A DNA stretch of 64,000 nucleotides from Thiohalocapsa sp. (GTDB lineage Bacteria > Pseudomonadota > Gammaproteobacteria > Chromatiales > Chromatiaceae), in assembly GCA_028277725.1 (NCBI GenBank), contig JANQFX010000024.1:1-64000 (forward strand). Reading direction: 5' to 3'. Of this stretch, positions 19,884 through 29,866 are shown piece by piece. Under the pieces are notes generated by a model. The model was not told where the DNA came from. It did no database searches and saw only the letters and a list, made by a program, of their open reading frames with translations. The position numbers were made by a program, and so were the translations under genes. How positions within the stretch are numbered: position 1 is the first letter of the stretch; each line of letters starts with the position of its first letter.

Positions 19884-21557
19884 TCAGTCCGCCCAGCGCG
19901 GCGGCCGCGGCCGGTAGCGATCCGGGATCAAGAGCGTTGGCGTGCGCTGCGACTCGTCCCGTTGCGGGAAGTCCAGCGTGTAGTGCAGGCCGCGGCTCTC
20001 GCGCCGACGCTGGGCGGATTGGACGATCAGGTCTGCGACCTCGACCAGGTTGCGCAACTCCAGCAGGTCCGTGTCGACCCGGAAGTCGCTGTAGTGCTCG
20101 ATGATCTCCTGGCGCAGCAGGTCGATGCGGCGCTTGGCGCGCATCAGTCGCTTGTTGGTGCGCACGATGCCCACGTAGTCCCACATGAAACGGCGGAGCT
20201 CTTCCCAGTTGTGGGAGATGACCACCTCCTCGTCCGGCTCCCTGACACGGCTCGCGTCCCAGGAGGGGGCATCCGTGGGTTCGGGCCAATCCTCGGCGAG
20301 GCGCTCGATGTCCTGCGCCGCGACCTCACCGAACACCAGGCACTCCAGCAGCGAGTTGCTCGCCATGCGGTTGGCGCCGTGTAGCCCGGTGTAGGCGGCC
20401 TCGCCGATCACGTACAAGCCCGGCAGGTCGGCCCGCGCACGCGTGTCGCTGATGATACCGCCGCAGGTGTAGTGCGCCGCCGGTACCACCGGGAGCGGCT
20501 CGCGGGTCATGTCGAGGCCGAGTTCGAGGCAGCGGGCGTGGATGGTCGGGAAGTGCTCGCGGATGAACTCCGGCTTTCGGTGGGAGATGTCCAGCAGCAC
20601 GTACTTGCTGCCGATGCGCTTCATTTCGTGGTCGATGGCGCGGGCGACAATGTCCCGCGGCGCGAGCTCGGCGCGCTGGTCGAAACGCGGCATGAAGCGT
20701 TCGCCGTCCGGCAGCAGCAGACGCGCACCCTCGCCGCGTAGGGCCTCGGTCACGAGGAAGGACTTGGCCTGGGGGTGATACAGGCAGGTCGGATGGAACT
20801 GGATGAATTCCATGTTCGCCGCCCGGCAGCCGGCCCGCCAGGCCATGGCGATGCCGTCGCCGGTCGCGACGTCCGGGTTGCTGGTGTAGAGATAGACCTT
20901 GCTCGCGCCGCCGGTGGCGATAACCACGAAGCGCGCCAGGAAGGTCTCGACCTCGCCGGACAGGCTGTTCAAGCTGTAGGCGCCGATGCAGCGCGCATCG
21001 GCGCTGCTCGTGCTGGTGCCCGAACTGACGCTGGCCGCGGCTCGGGGGTGGATGCGGGCCGCGTCGATGAGATCGACGGCGGTATGATGCTCGAACAGGT
21101 CGACGTTGGCGCGGTTGCGGATCTGCTCCTCGAGCGTGTCCTCAACGGCGCGGCCGGTGGCGTCCGCGGCATGCACGACGCGCCGGTGGGAGTGCCCGCC
21201 CTCGCGCGTCAGGTGGTAGCCCTCGGCATCCTTGTACTGGGCGTCGCGGGTGAACTCGACCCCCTCTTGGAATAGCCAGCGAATGCTGTCCGGCCCGTGC
21301 GCCACCACCTGGCGGACGGTGGTCTCGTCGCACAGGCCCGCCCCCGCGTTCAGGGTATCGCGCACGTGGGACTCAACGGAGTCCCCGGCGTCGAGTACGG
21401 CGGAAATGCCGCCCTGGGCGTAGAGGGTGTTGCCCTCGCGCAGTTCGCGTTTGGAGAGGACGGCGATGGAGAGTTTCGTGCTCAAGCGTAGCGCCAGACT
21501 GAGTCCAGCCGCGCCGCTGCCGATGATCAGCACGTCATGGCGATGGGAAGCGGTCAT
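19884..21557 (-). CDS. nadB: L-aspartate oxidase
   Basis: The flavoenzyme oxidises L-aspartate to iminoaspartate, the first step of NAD biosynthesis. The 557-residue protein opens with an FAD-binding Rossmann motif ([17 protein letters not shown]). It has the fumarate reductase/succinate dehydrogenase-like active-site sequences ([68 protein letters not shown]). The C-terminal helical domain ends near YTLDFPQRD. It is convergent with hypF (32-base gap) and divergent from rpoE, the conserved gammaproteobacterial arrangement. Confidence 0.96.
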   Translation of the reverse strand: MTASHRHDVLIIGSGAAGLSLALRLSTKLSIAVLSKRELREGNTLYAQGGISAVLDAGDSVESHVRDTLNAGAGLCDETTVRQVVAHGPDSIRWLFQEGVEFTRDAQYKDAEGYHLTREGGHSHRRVVHAADATGRAVEDTLEEQIRNRANVDLFEHHTAVDLIDAARIHPRAAASVSSGTSTSSADARCIGAYSLNSLSGEVETFLARFVVIATGGASKVYLYTSNPDVATGDGIAMAWRAGCRAANMEFIQFHPTCLYHPQAKSFLVTEALRGEGARLLLPDGERFMPRFDQRAELAPRDIVARAIDHEMKRIGSKYVLLDISHRKPEFIREHFPTIHARCLELGLDMTREPLPVVPAAHYTCGGIISDTRARADLPGLYVIGEAAYTGLHGANRMASNSLLECLVFGEVAAQDIERLAEDWPEPTDAPSWDASRVREPDEEVVISHNWEELRRFMWDYVGIVRTNKRLMRAKRRIDLLRQEIIEHYSDFRVDTDLLELRNLVEVADLIVQSAQRRRESRGLHYTLDFPQRDESQRTPTLLIPDRYRPRPPRWAD

Positions 21558-22139
21558 GTTTCCGTGGTGGTTCTCGACAAGCCCCGTGGAGGTCGAAGCC
21601 TCGGCGACCTCCCCTAGATCATGGCACGCGACGCCGGGTCGCGTGTGGGCTTTTTGCGCGTGACCAACCCCGAGCTCGTCGAGCGATGTGCCTGCGGCGG
21701 GTCGTGCCCTTAGGCATGGCGCGGGCGCGGGCGGCCCGCGCGGCGGCGATTCGCACCCGGGACGTCAGCAACGATCGTCGCGTCTCCGCTGACCAACACG
21801 GCATGAACAAAGGCAGACATATTGATTATTAAAATAGACAAAACATGGACACCTTCGGGATGAAGCCTTTTAATTTGCGTGGTCGTCCGCATCCTCCCAA
21901 GGGCGCGGCGGGGCGGTCATGGGCGACAGGATTCATGCCCGCCATCGCGCCCGACGGTCGGCCGGGTCTCGACATGGGTTGCGACCTTCCATCACAGGTG
22001 CCGGCGGATCGGGAGTATTGAACTCAACGAAACGGGCTGGGCACCATGTTCCGAGAACTTTTCACGAACGGGCAGTGTCTATGGCCCCTGAGCGTGGCCG
22101 GGCCAGATCGCTTGTGCATGCGACGGGTGGTGAGTCGGC
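21558..22139. other. nadB-rpoE divergent intergenic region
   Basis: This is about 580 bases without a credible gene. It contains an AT-rich patch at 21820-21880, unusual for the neighbourhood, which could hold nadB or housekeeping rpoE promoters. A sigma-E-like promoter lies near its right end. Confidence 0.5.
22055..22082 (+). promoter_or_regulatory. Candidate sigma-E autoregulatory promoter of rpoE
   Basis: GAACTT (22055-22060) is followed after 17 bases by TCTAT (22078-22082), close to the sigma-E consensus GAACTT-N16-TCTGA. It lies 58 bases upstream of rpoE, where autoactivated sigma-E promoters usually sit. The call rests on pattern and context only. Confidence 0.5.
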
Positions 22140-22718
22140 ATGTCTGAGCGCGAAGCAGATCAGCTGCTCGTGGCGCGGGCACAGGGCGGAGACAGTCGGG
22201 CATTCGACCTGTTGGTGCTGAAGTATCAGCAACGGATCTCCGCGCTGATTGGTCGCTACCTCCGCGACAGCGCCGAGGTGATGGATGTCACTCAAGAGGC
22301 CTTCCTGAAGGCCTATCGGGCGCTGCCGGGCTTCCGCGGAGAGAGCGCCTTCTATACATGGATCTACCGCATCGCGATCAATACGGTGAAGAATCACCTG
22401 GTCTCCCAAGGACGGCGCCCGCCGGGCGAGGACGTGGAGGCAGAGGTTGCGGAACAAATGGACTTGGGCGAACGACTGCGCGAACAGGCCACGCCCGAGC
22501 GTGAACTGCTGACCAACGAAATCGCGGAGAATGTCCAAGCGGCGTTGGACGGCTTGCCCGATGATCTGCGAACGGCCATTGTGCTACGCGAGCTGGAGGG
22601 TATGAGCTACGAAGAGATCGCGACGGAGATGTCCTGCCCCATCGGCACCGTCCGCTCGCGGATCTTTCGGGCACGGGAGGCCATCGACAAACGGCTCAGG
22701 CCACTATTGATGAACTAG
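22140..22718 (+). CDS. rpoE: Sigma-E (AlgU) extracytoplasmic-function sigma factor
   Basis: The 192-residue group IV sigma factor directs RNA polymerase to envelope-stress genes. It has region 2 (ALIGRYLRDSAEVMDVTQEAFLKAYRAL and FYTWIYRIAINT, split here by the usual linker) and region 4 (LPDDLRTAIVLRELEGMSYE, then IGTVRSRIFRAREAID). The start MSEREADQLL agrees with known RpoE/AlgU. It is the first gene of rpoE-rseA-rseB-rseC-mucD, with its anti-sigma factor immediately downstream. Confidence 0.97.
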   Translation: MSEREADQLLVARAQGGDSRAFDLLVLKYQQRISALIGRYLRDSAEVMDVTQEAFLKAYRALPGFRGESAFYTWIYRIAINTVKNHLVSQGRRPPGEDVEAEVAEQMDLGERLREQATPERELLTNEIAENVQAALDGLPDDLRTAIVLRELEGMSYEEIATEMSCPIGTVRSRIFRAREAIDKRLRPLLMN

Positions 22719-22768
22719 GTGCCTACGACCGGACCGATGAGATCACCGACCAACACACGGGGGTGTGG

Positions 22769-23335
22769 ATGAGCACCGAGCAAGAGCGGGAACGGTTATC
22801 GGCCTTCATGGACGGAGAAGCGAGCCGCTTCGAGGCCGCCGCCGCTGCCCAGGACCTCGGGCGCGATCCGGAACTGGCCGCTTGTTGGGAACGCTGGCAC
22901 CTCATCGGTCAGGGCCTGCGCGCGGAACCGGCAGCGGCGGCGGCTCGGGATGTGTCCGTCGGCGTTCGCGCGGTGCTGCAGGCGCGAGGCGGCGTCCCAT
23001 CGACGCCGCGAGGACTGGGCGATTGGGCCGCAGTGCGGCGCGTGCGGCGCCCCAGGTCGAAGAGCTTGGTCAGACGTTCCATCGCCGCTGCCTTGGCGGC
23101 CGGGCTCCTGCTGGTCGGACTCGGGACTTTTGTGCACGGCCCGATGACAGATGACCCTAGCAGCGCTTCGGTCACGGCCGAGACTCGGACACCGCAGCCG
23201 CGATGGCAGCAAACCGACCCCGCTGTGCGCGAACAGCTCGATCGCCTCTGGGTCAACCACCAGGAAATGCTCGCCGGCTCCCAGGGCGCCATCGCCGCCT
23301 ACGCCCCCGTCGTCGGCTACGAGTCCGGCTATTGA
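22769..23335 (+). CDS. rseA: Anti-sigma-E factor RseA (MucA)
   Basis: This inner-membrane anti-sigma factor binds sigma-E through its cytoplasmic N-terminus and is destroyed by regulated proteolysis under envelope stress. Visible features are the RseA N-terminal domain (ERLSAFMDGEASRFEAAAAA, LAACWERWHLIGQGLR), one membrane helix (about 110-128, AALAAGLLLVGLGTF) and a periplasmic tail ending VGYESGY. A GTG two codons earlier (22763) is an alternative start. It ends one base before rseB, so the two are probably translationally coupled. Confidence 0.93.
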   Translation: MSTEQERERLSAFMDGEASRFEAAAAAQDLGRDPELAACWERWHLIGQGLRAEPAAAAARDVSVGVRAVLQARGGVPSTPRGLGDWAAVRRVRRPRSKSLVRRSIAAALAAGLLLVGLGTFVHGPMTDDPSSASVTAETRTPQPRWQQTDPAVREQLDRLWVNHQEMLAGSQGAIAAYAPVVGYESGY

Positions 23336-23336
23336 C

Positions 23337-24437
23337 ATGCGCGGGGCCAGCACCACTGCCACCTCCGCTAGCCAGCTCCTGACAGGGACTCGCGTCGAGC
23401 GGCTTCCAACGTTGTGGCTGCTCACCCTCTGCCTCTTCGCCAGCCCCATCGCCTGGGGCGGTCCACAGGGTGAATTCGATAGGGGCAAGGCGGTAGCCTT
23501 GGGTGATGCCGCACGGGTCGAAGCGCTTCTGCAGCGCATGCACCGGTCGCTCGCCTGGGTCCCCTACGAGGGGACGATCGTCTATCTGCACGATCGGGAC
23601 CTATCCGCGCTCCGCGTGACCCACCGCGTGGAGGACGGCTCTCCGCAAGAGAGCTTGCTCGCCCTGACGGGTCCCATTCGTGCCTTGTCGCGACATTGGA
23701 AGGGTGTGACCTGCATGCTGCCGGACTCCAAGCCACTGGATGTGCGGCGTCCAATGCAGGGAGGTATCCAGCGTCAGGCGCAGGTCGGTTTCGAGCGAAT
23801 TCGCCGATTCTATGACGCGCGCTACGAGGGCGGTTTCCGCATCGCGGGCCGGGATACCGAGGTCGTGGCACTGATCCCCCGCGACGACTACCGTTATGGT
23901 CACCGCTTCTACATCGACCGCTCAAGCGGGCTGCCCCTGAAGATCGATCTGTTCCGCGAGGACAGAACGCCCCTTCAGCAGGTCATGTTCACGGACATCG
24001 ACGTCCATGATGGCGCATGGAACGGTGCGATCCCACACCTCCGGTCCAATACGGTTGCGAGCCAAGATAACTTCGGTACGGCCACGGATGCCGAGGGTGA
24101 CGAGATTACGTCCTCCGTCGACGAATGGCGCCTCCAGGACCTTCCGCCGGGTTTCCGCGTCGTGTCCCGGACACGTGCGATGGTCGGCGACGACAACGGC
24201 CAGGGTGAGACCACAAGGCAGTTGATGGTGAGCGACGGCTTGGCGTCCTTGTCGATCTACATTGCGCCACCCCTGGACGGCGCGCTACACGGCGAATCGC
24301 GTCTCGGTGCCGTGAATGCGGTCGGCGAGCGGGTCGGCGACTTCCAGGTCACGGTCGTCGGTGAAGTGCCGCTGAAGACCGTTCGCTCCATCTTGAGCCA
24401 GAGCATCCAACGCCCCGACAGGACCGCAGGACGCTAA
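23337..24437 (+). CDS. rseB: Periplasmic regulator RseB (MucB)
   Basis: RseB binds the periplasmic part of RseA, shielding it from DegS, and senses lipopolysaccharide intermediates. The 366-residue product has an N-terminal signal region (LWLLTLCLFASPIAWG). The LolA-like N-terminal domain (LLQRMHRSLAWVPYEGTIVY, RRFYDARYEGGFRIAGRDTE, DDYRYGHRFYIDRSSGLPLK) and the small C-terminal domain (VSDGLASLSIYIAP) follow. The ATG at 23337 immediately follows the rseA stop. The frame is open upstream inside rseA but has no similarity there. Confidence 0.94.
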   Translation: MRGASTTATSASQLLTGTRVERLPTLWLLTLCLFASPIAWGGPQGEFDRGKAVALGDAARVEALLQRMHRSLAWVPYEGTIVYLHDRDLSALRVTHRVEDGSPQESLLALTGPIRALSRHWKGVTCMLPDSKPLDVRRPMQGGIQRQAQVGFERIRRFYDARYEGGFRIAGRDTEVVALIPRDDYRYGHRFYIDRSSGLPLKIDLFREDRTPLQQVMFTDIDVHDGAWNGAIPHLRSNTVASQDNFGTATDAEGDEITSSVDEWRLQDLPPGFRVVSRTRAMVGDDNGQGETTRQLMVSDGLASLSIYIAPPLDGALHGESRLGAVNAVGERVGDFQVTVVGEVPLKTVRSILSQSIQRPDRTAGR

Positions 24438-24537
24438 CGGCGCGTCGGTGTCGCGGCCGAGTCATTGCCGAAACCAGCGCGCAGGCGTAATGTTCCCAAG
24501 TTTGGACTCCCCGCGTTTTCTTGGCTGGTGATACAGA

Positions 24538-25011
24538 ATGATCGAACAAGAAGCCGTCGTCTTGCGTGCCGATGCGCAGACGGCCGTCGTGCAGCCCCTC
24601 AAGCGAACCGGTGGCTGTAGCAGCTGCGCCGCGTCTGGCGCCTGCGGCACGTCGCTGCTGGACAGAATCCTCGGCCGGCGACCGACCCAGATCGACGTCG
24701 TCAACGACTTGGGCGTGTCCGTGGGCGACAACGTCGTCATCGGCATTGCCGAGGCCGGGCTGCTCAAGATCGCCGCGGCGGCGTATCTCGGGCCGCTATT
24801 CGGATTGATGGTTGGTGCGCTCCTGGGGCGGCACTTGCCCTTTGCGGATGGCACGAGCGAGTTGGCATCGCTGGCCGGCGCCGTGCTCGGCTTCGCGCTG
24901 GCGTTGCGACTGGTGGCAATCTACGGGCGCTCGCTGTCGTCCGACCCCGTTACCCGCCCGGTGCTACTGCGGCGCGCGCAACCGCGACCCATCTCGGTCT
25001 CGCTTGCCTAG
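24538..25011 (+). CDS. rseC: RseC/MucC family membrane protein
   Basis: The 157-residue protein has a cysteine-containing cytoplasmic N-terminus (GGCSSCAASGACG, Cys 27, 30 and 36) and two membrane helices (about 75-97 and 108-128). This layout matches RseC/MucC, proposed to modulate sigma-E activity and redox or SoxR-reducing functions. It lies 100 bases after rseB in the conserved operon order. Confidence 0.9.
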   Translation: MIEQEAVVLRADAQTAVVQPLKRTGGCSSCAASGACGTSLLDRILGRRPTQIDVVNDLGVSVGDNVVIGIAEAGLLKIAAAAYLGPLFGLMVGALLGRHLPFADGTSELASLAGAVLGFALALRLVAIYGRSLSSDPVTRPVLLRRAQPRPISVSLA

Positions 25012-25245
25012 GGCATCCGAATCGACGCCGGCTTCGGCGCCAGCGCGGCCGCGCCATGCGGATCGCGGTCCTTGCCCAATGGTCGGCCCGTTGCTGTGGG
25101 TCGCCGGCCCCGTTCAGGTCGCGTCCGCCGCGTGAGGGTGCGCTCTGCTATCGTTGCACCCTGAATCGACTCACCATTGCGCCGGTCGGCCCCCGCCCGA
25201 TCCGTTGCGCAATGCCGAAGGATGCCACCTGATCCCAGCTGCTTG

Positions 25246-26724
25246 ATGCGAAGCTACCGCTCGATGCCGACCAAGCCCTCTGCGCTGCTGTACGTGGCCT
25301 TCGCGTGCCTGGCCATCTCCGGATACGCGTCGACGGCGTCCGAGCCGGATGAGCAACCGGCCGCAGTGCAACCGTCGGAGCTCGGTTTGCCGGACTTCAC
25401 CCTGCTCGTGGCGCGCTATGGACCGGCGGTGGTGAACATCAGCACCAAGCAGAACCCGCTCTATGGTCCACAGGACTTCAGCGCGGAGGAGGGCCTCGCG
25501 GAGGACAGCCCGCTGTACGACTTCTTCCGCCGTTTCTTCGGCGAGGAAGGCCCGCTGCCCGAGGACGGCGAGGACGGCCGGTCCCTGGGTTCCGGCTTCA
25601 TTTTGTCGCCCGACGGCTATGTGCTGACCAACTCCCACGTCATCGAGGCGGCGGAGGAGATCATCGTGCGCACCAGCGACCGTCGGGAGTTCCTTGCCAA
25701 ACTCGTCGGCGCCGACGAGCGCAGCGACATGGCCCTGTTGAAGGTGGATGCGCGCGACCTTCCGGCGGTGCAGATCGGCACGGCGGTGGACCTCGAGGTG
25801 GGCGAGTGGGTGCTGGCCATCGGCTCGCCGTTCGGCTTCGAGCACTCGGCCACGGCCGGCATCGTCAGCGCCAAGGGGCGCAACCTGCCGACCGAAGACT
25901 ATGTCCCCTTTATCCAGACCGACGTCGCCATCAATCCGGGCAACTCCGGCGGGCCGCTGTTCAACCTCAGCGGCGAGGTTGTCGGCATCAATTCCCAGAT
26001 CTACAGCCGCACCGGCGGTTTCATGGGGCTGTCGTTCGCCATCCCCATCGATGTCGCCATGGATGTGGTGGAGCAACTCAAGGACAAGGGCAGGGTCAGC
26101 CGCGGCTGGCTGGGCGTGTTGATCCAAGACGTGACCCGCGAACTGGCCGAGACCTTCGGCCTGCGCCATCCGCGCGGGGCGCTGATTGCTCAGGTGCTGT
26201 CCGACAGCCCCGCGGCGGCGGCCGGCCTGCGTTCCGGCGACATCGTTCTCGCTTTCAACGGGAAGGAGGTCAACCTCTCCAGCAGTCTGCCGCCGATGGT
26301 CGGCGCGGCCAAGGTGGGTAGCGAGGCCACCCTGACGGTGCTGCGCGATGGCGAGACCATCGAGCTGCCCGTGTTGCTGTCGGAGCTCAGCGAGGAGGAG
26401 CCCGAGATGGTGATGGCGGGCCAGGTGGAGCAGGCCGCGGCGGATCGCCTAGGCCTGGTGGTGGAGGACCTCAGGCCCGATGAGCGCGAGCGGCTCGGCA
26501 TCGAGGACGGCGGTGTCATCATCGACAGCGTCGAGGATGGACCGGCGCAGCAAGCCGGCATCCGCGCGGGGGATGTGATCGTCAGCTTCGGGAGCAAACC
26601 CGTGGCGGACACCAAGGGCTTCGGCGAGCTTGTGGAGCACATGCAGGAGGGCAAGCCCGTGGCCGTCCTGATCCAACGCGGGGACGGCCGCATGTTCTAC
26701 CCGATTCGCATCCCGGTGCAGTAG
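25246..26724 (+). CDS. mucD: Periplasmic serine protease MucD/DegP
   Basis: An HtrA-family protease that degrades misfolded envelope proteins, here in the sigma-E operon. It has a signal peptide, then the trypsin-like domain with catalytic His131 (TNSHVIEA), Asp161 (ERSDMALLKVD) and Ser234 (NPGNSGGPLF), numbered from 25246. Two PDZ domains follow (about residues 280-370 and 400-485; GALIAQVLSDSPAAAAGLRSGDIVL and GVIIDSVEDGPAQQAGIRAGD). Length (492 residues) and architecture are typical. Starts at 25246, 25264 or upstream are possible; 25246 gives a compact basic n-region before the hydrophobic core. Confidence 0.95.
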   Translation: MRSYRSMPTKPSALLYVAFACLAISGYASTASEPDEQPAAVQPSELGLPDFTLLVARYGPAVVNISTKQNPLYGPQDFSAEEGLAEDSPLYDFFRRFFGEEGPLPEDGEDGRSLGSGFILSPDGYVLTNSHVIEAAEEIIVRTSDRREFLAKLVGADERSDMALLKVDARDLPAVQIGTAVDLEVGEWVLAIGSPFGFEHSATAGIVSAKGRNLPTEDYVPFIQTDVAINPGNSGGPLFNLSGEVVGINSQIYSRTGGFMGLSFAIPIDVAMDVVEQLKDKGRVSRGWLGVLIQDVTRELAETFGLRHPRGALIAQVLSDSPAAAAGLRSGDIVLAFNGKEVNLSSSLPPMVGAAKVGSEATLTVLRDGETIELPVLLSELSEEEPEMVMAGQVEQAAADRLGLVVEDLRPDERERLGIEDGGVIIDSVEDGPAQQAGIRAGDVIVSFGSKPVADTKGFGELVEHMQEGKPVAVLIQRGDGRMFYPIRIPVQ

Positions 26725-26914
26725 CGCCACCGGCAAGTGCCACGGGGAAACCCAGGCGCAGCGCTGGGCATGCGCAGCTATGCCCTCGGGCATCGGACGA
26801 CCGCCCCGGCGTGCGGACCGGCCTGGGGACACGACATCCTGTTCCTTCGCCGCGCCCGCTCTCCAACCTTCTCATCGGCCTTGAGCCGGCCAACAAGCAG
26901 GACAACAGCCGACG

Positions 26915-28720
26915 ATGTCGGAGCAACAGCACATTCGCAACTTCTCGATCATCGCGCACATCGACCATGGTAAGTCGACCATCGCGGATCGCTTCATCCA
27001 GCATTGCGGCAGCCTCACCGACCGCGAGATGTCGGCCCAGGTCCTCGATTCCATGGACCTCGAGCGCGAGCGCGGAATCACCATCAAGGCGCAGAGCGTG
27101 ACCCTGGACTACCCGGCCAGGGACGGACAGGTGTACGAGCTCAATTTCATCGACACGCCCGGACACGTGGACTTCTCCTACGAGGTCTCGCGGTCGCTCG
27201 CGGCCTGCGAGGGCGCGCTGCTGGTGGTCGACGCAGCCCAGGGCGTCGAGGCCCAGAGCGTCGCCAACTGCTACACGGCGATCGACCTCGGCCTGGAGGT
27301 GTTGCCGGTGTTGAACAAGATCGACCTGCCATCCGCGGAGCCGGAGCGGGTGATCCGCGAGATCGAGGAGATCATCGGCCTCGATGCCGAGCACGCGCTG
27401 CGGGTCAGTGCCAAGACGGGCGAGGGTATCCCGGACCTACTGGAGATGCTGGTGAGTCAGGTGCCGCCGCCCAAGGGCGATCCGGACGCCCCGCTGCAGG
27501 CGCTGATCGTCGACTCCTGGTTCGACTCCTACGTCGGCGTCGTCTCGCTGATCCGCGTGGTCAACGGCACCCTCAGCAAACGCGACAAGATCAAGGTCAT
27601 GTCCACCGGGCGGGTGCACCAGGCCGACAGCATCGGTGTCTTCACACCCAAGAAGACCGAGCGCCCGGTGCTCGGGACCGGCGAGGTCGGTTTCCTGATC
27701 GCGGGCATCAAGGAGATCGACGGCGCCCCGGTCGGCGACACCATCACGCTCGCGGACCGGCCCGCTGCTGAGCGCCTGCCGGGTTTCCGGCAGATCCAGC
27801 CGCGCGTGTTCGCGGGTCTCTATCCGGTCTCCTCCGACGACTACGAGGACCTGCGCGATGCCTTGGGCAAGATCCGCCTCAACGACTCGTCGCTGTTCTA
27901 CGAGCCCGAGACCTCCCAGGCCCTGGGCTTCGGCTTCCGCTGCGGCTTCCTCGGCATGCTGCACATGGAGATCCTGCAGGAGCGCCTCGAGCGCGAATAC
28001 GACCTCGATCTCATCACCACGGCGCCCACGGTGGTCTACGAGGTGCTGAAGAACGACGGCGAGACCATCATGGTCGACAACCCGGCCAACTTGCCCGACA
28101 CCGGCGCCATCGATGAGATCCGCGAGCCCATCATCGAGGCGCACATCCTGGTGCCGCAGGATCTGCTCGGCGGTGTCATCAGCCTGTGCATCGAGAAGCG
28201 CGGCGTGCAGAAGCAGCTCCAGTACCTTGGTGGTCAGGTGCAGGCCACCTATGAGCTGCCGCTGAACGAGGTGGTGTTGGACTTCTTCGACCGCCTCAAG
28301 TCAGTGAGCCGGGGCTACGCGTCCTTCGAGTACGAGCTGAAGCGCTTCGACGCGGCCGATTTGGTCAAGCTCGACGTGCTGATCAATGGCGAACGCGTGG
28401 ATGCCCTGTCGCTCATCGTCCACCGCAGCGCCGCCATGTTCCGCGGCCGTGATCTGACGGAGAAGATGAAGGAACTCATTCCGCGGCAGATGTACGAGGT
28501 CGCGATTCAGGCCGCCATCGGCAGCAAGATCATCGCCCGCACCACGGTCAAGGCGCTGCGCAAGAACGTCACCGCAAAGTGCTACGGCGGTGATGTGACC
28601 CGCAAGCGCAAGCTGTTGGAGAAGCAGAAGGCCGGCAAGAAGCGCATGAAGCAGGTCGGTCGGGTGGAGATTCCACAGGAGGCATTCCTTGCGGTGCTCC
28701 GGGCGGGGAAGGATAATTAA
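26915..28720 (+). CDS. lepA: Elongation factor 4 (LepA)
   Basis: The ribosome-binding GTPase, implicated in back-translocation and 30S biogenesis, is 601 residues, a normal length. G motifs are AHIDHGKST (G1), ERGITIKAQ (G2), DTPGHVD (G3), NKIDLP (G4) and SAKTGEG (G5). The domains shared with EF-G follow, and the C-terminal LepA-specific domain includes [20 protein letters not shown]. The ATG at 26915 gives [19 protein letters not shown]. It is upstream of lepB as in most proteobacteria; a palindromic repeat occupies the space between them. Confidence 0.98.
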   Translation: MSEQQHIRNFSIIAHIDHGKSTIADRFIQHCGSLTDREMSAQVLDSMDLERERGITIKAQSVTLDYPARDGQVYELNFIDTPGHVDFSYEVSRSLAACEGALLVVDAAQGVEAQSVANCYTAIDLGLEVLPVLNKIDLPSAEPERVIREIEEIIGLDAEHALRVSAKTGEGIPDLLEMLVSQVPPPKGDPDAPLQALIVDSWFDSYVGVVSLIRVVNGTLSKRDKIKVMSTGRVHQADSIGVFTPKKTERPVLGTGEVGFLIAGIKEIDGAPVGDTITLADRPAAERLPGFRQIQPRVFAGLYPVSSDDYEDLRDALGKIRLNDSSLFYEPETSQALGFGFRCGFLGMLHMEILQERLEREYDLDLITTAPTVVYEVLKNDGETIMVDNPANLPDTGAIDEIREPIIEAHILVPQDLLGGVISLCIEKRGVQKQLQYLGGQVQATYELPLNEVVLDFFDRLKSVSRGYASFEYELKRFDAADLVKLDVLINGERVDALSLIVHRSAAMFRGRDLTEKMKELIPRQMYEVAIQAAIGSKIIARTTVKALRKNVTAKCYGGDVTRKRKLLEKQKAGKKRMKQVGRVEIPQEAFLAVLRAGKDN

Positions 28721-28732
28721 GGGTTTTCCGAA

Positions 28733-28884
28733 GGGAGACGCTGAAAAATGGGCTTCCTGCCCATTTTCAGCACGCGAAGCGAAAACGCGGTTTCCGCTTC
28801 GCTTCATTTTCAGCGACTTACGTCGCCGAAAATGGCGGGGCATCCTGCCCCGCACGGGAGACGCCGATAAATCGGCATTTCCCG
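28733..28884. repeat. Modular palindromic repeat, long copy
   Basis: At least five hairpins in 150 bases fill the lepA-lepB gap. They are GAAAATGGGC/GCCCATTTTC, GCGAAGCGAAAAC/GTTTCCGCTTCGC (near-complementary) and CATTTTC...GAAAATG. Two more follow: GCGGGGC-ATCCT-GCCCCGC and GCCGAT-AA-ATCGGC. The GTTTCCGCTTCGCT lead and GGCGGGGCATCCTGCCCCGC hairpin are shared with 1-95. Transcripts through lepA-lepB would carry this structure. Confidence 0.8.
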
Positions 28885-28951
28885 AGACGCCCCGCGGCAG
28901 ACCCCTCGGGCCGATCCGCATCCGTCCGACCCCCATCAGGCCGCGAACAGC

Positions 28952-29830
28952 ATGAACCTCGATTTTCCCACCTTCCTCGTCGCCGCCACCGCCCTCACCG
29001 GTGGCATCTGGCTCATCGATGCCCTGGCGTTCGCGCCCCGTCGTCGGCGCATGGCCGCAGAGGCCGAAGGAAGCGCCGGCGCTAGCGCCACGGCAGGGGA
29101 GGCGGGCTCGGCACCCGCGGCGGGGTCGACCTACCGCGAGCCGGTGATCGTCGAGTATGCCCGATCCTTCTTTCCGGTGATCCTGGCCGTGCTGGTGTTG
29201 CGGTCGTTCATCGTCGAGCCCTTCCGGATTCCGTCCGGTTCCATGATGCCGACGCTGCTCGTGGGCGACTTCATCCTGGTCAACAAGTTCTCCTACGGCC
29301 TGCGCTGGCCGGTGCTGAACAGCAAGTTCATCGAGCTGGGCGAGCCGGAGCGGGGCGACGTGGTGGTGTTCCGCTTTCCGCAGAACGAGTCCGTGGACTA
29401 CATCAAGCGGGTCGTCGCCGTTCCCGGCGACGAGGTCTACTACCGCGGGAAGGTGCTGTACGTGAACGGCGAGCCCGCCAAACAGCTGCCGCTGCCGCAC
29501 TATGTCGGCGAGGGCGCCGGTCGTGGTCACACCGGCCTGGTCCGTGCGGTGGAGAATCTGGACGGCGCGGAGCATCAGATCCTGGTCAACCCGCGCGCCC
29601 CGGACCTGCCGCCGGGCTGCCGTGTGCTGGCGGGCGGCCCCATCACCGTGCCCGAGGATTCCTACTTCGTGATGGGTGACAACCGCGACAACAGCAACGA
29701 CAGCCGCTGCTGGGGCTTCGTTCCCGAGGCGAACCTGGTCGGCAAGGCATTCGCCATCTGGATGCACTGGGACGGCCAGCGCGAGGGCTTCCCAATTGCC
29801 TTCGATCGGCTCTTTGACGTCATCCACTAA
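28952..29830 (+). CDS. lepB: Signal peptidase I
   Basis: The inner-membrane serine/lysine protease removes Sec and Tat signal peptides. The 292-residue protein has two N-terminal membrane helices (about 5-25 and 73-90). They are separated by an Ala/Gly-rich cytoplasmic loop. The catalytic Ser97 is in RIPSGSMMPTLLVGD and the general-base Lys152 in DYIKRVVAVPGD. The later conserved motif GDNRDNSNDSR is present. It is followed by the DUF4845 gene and rnc. Confidence 0.97.
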   Translation: MNLDFPTFLVAATALTGGIWLIDALAFAPRRRRMAAEAEGSAGASATAGEAGSAPAAGSTYREPVIVEYARSFFPVILAVLVLRSFIVEPFRIPSGSMMPTLLVGDFILVNKFSYGLRWPVLNSKFIELGEPERGDVVVFRFPQNESVDYIKRVVAVPGDEVYYRGKVLYVNGEPAKQLPLPHYVGEGAGRGHTGLVRAVENLDGAEHQILVNPRAPDLPPGCRVLAGGPITVPEDSYFVMGDNRDNSNDSRCWGFVPEANLVGKAFAIWMHWDGQREGFPIAFDRLFDVIH

Positions 29831-29866
29831 TCCCCGCCGGGCCAAACACCAGCAGGGCCAATACGC

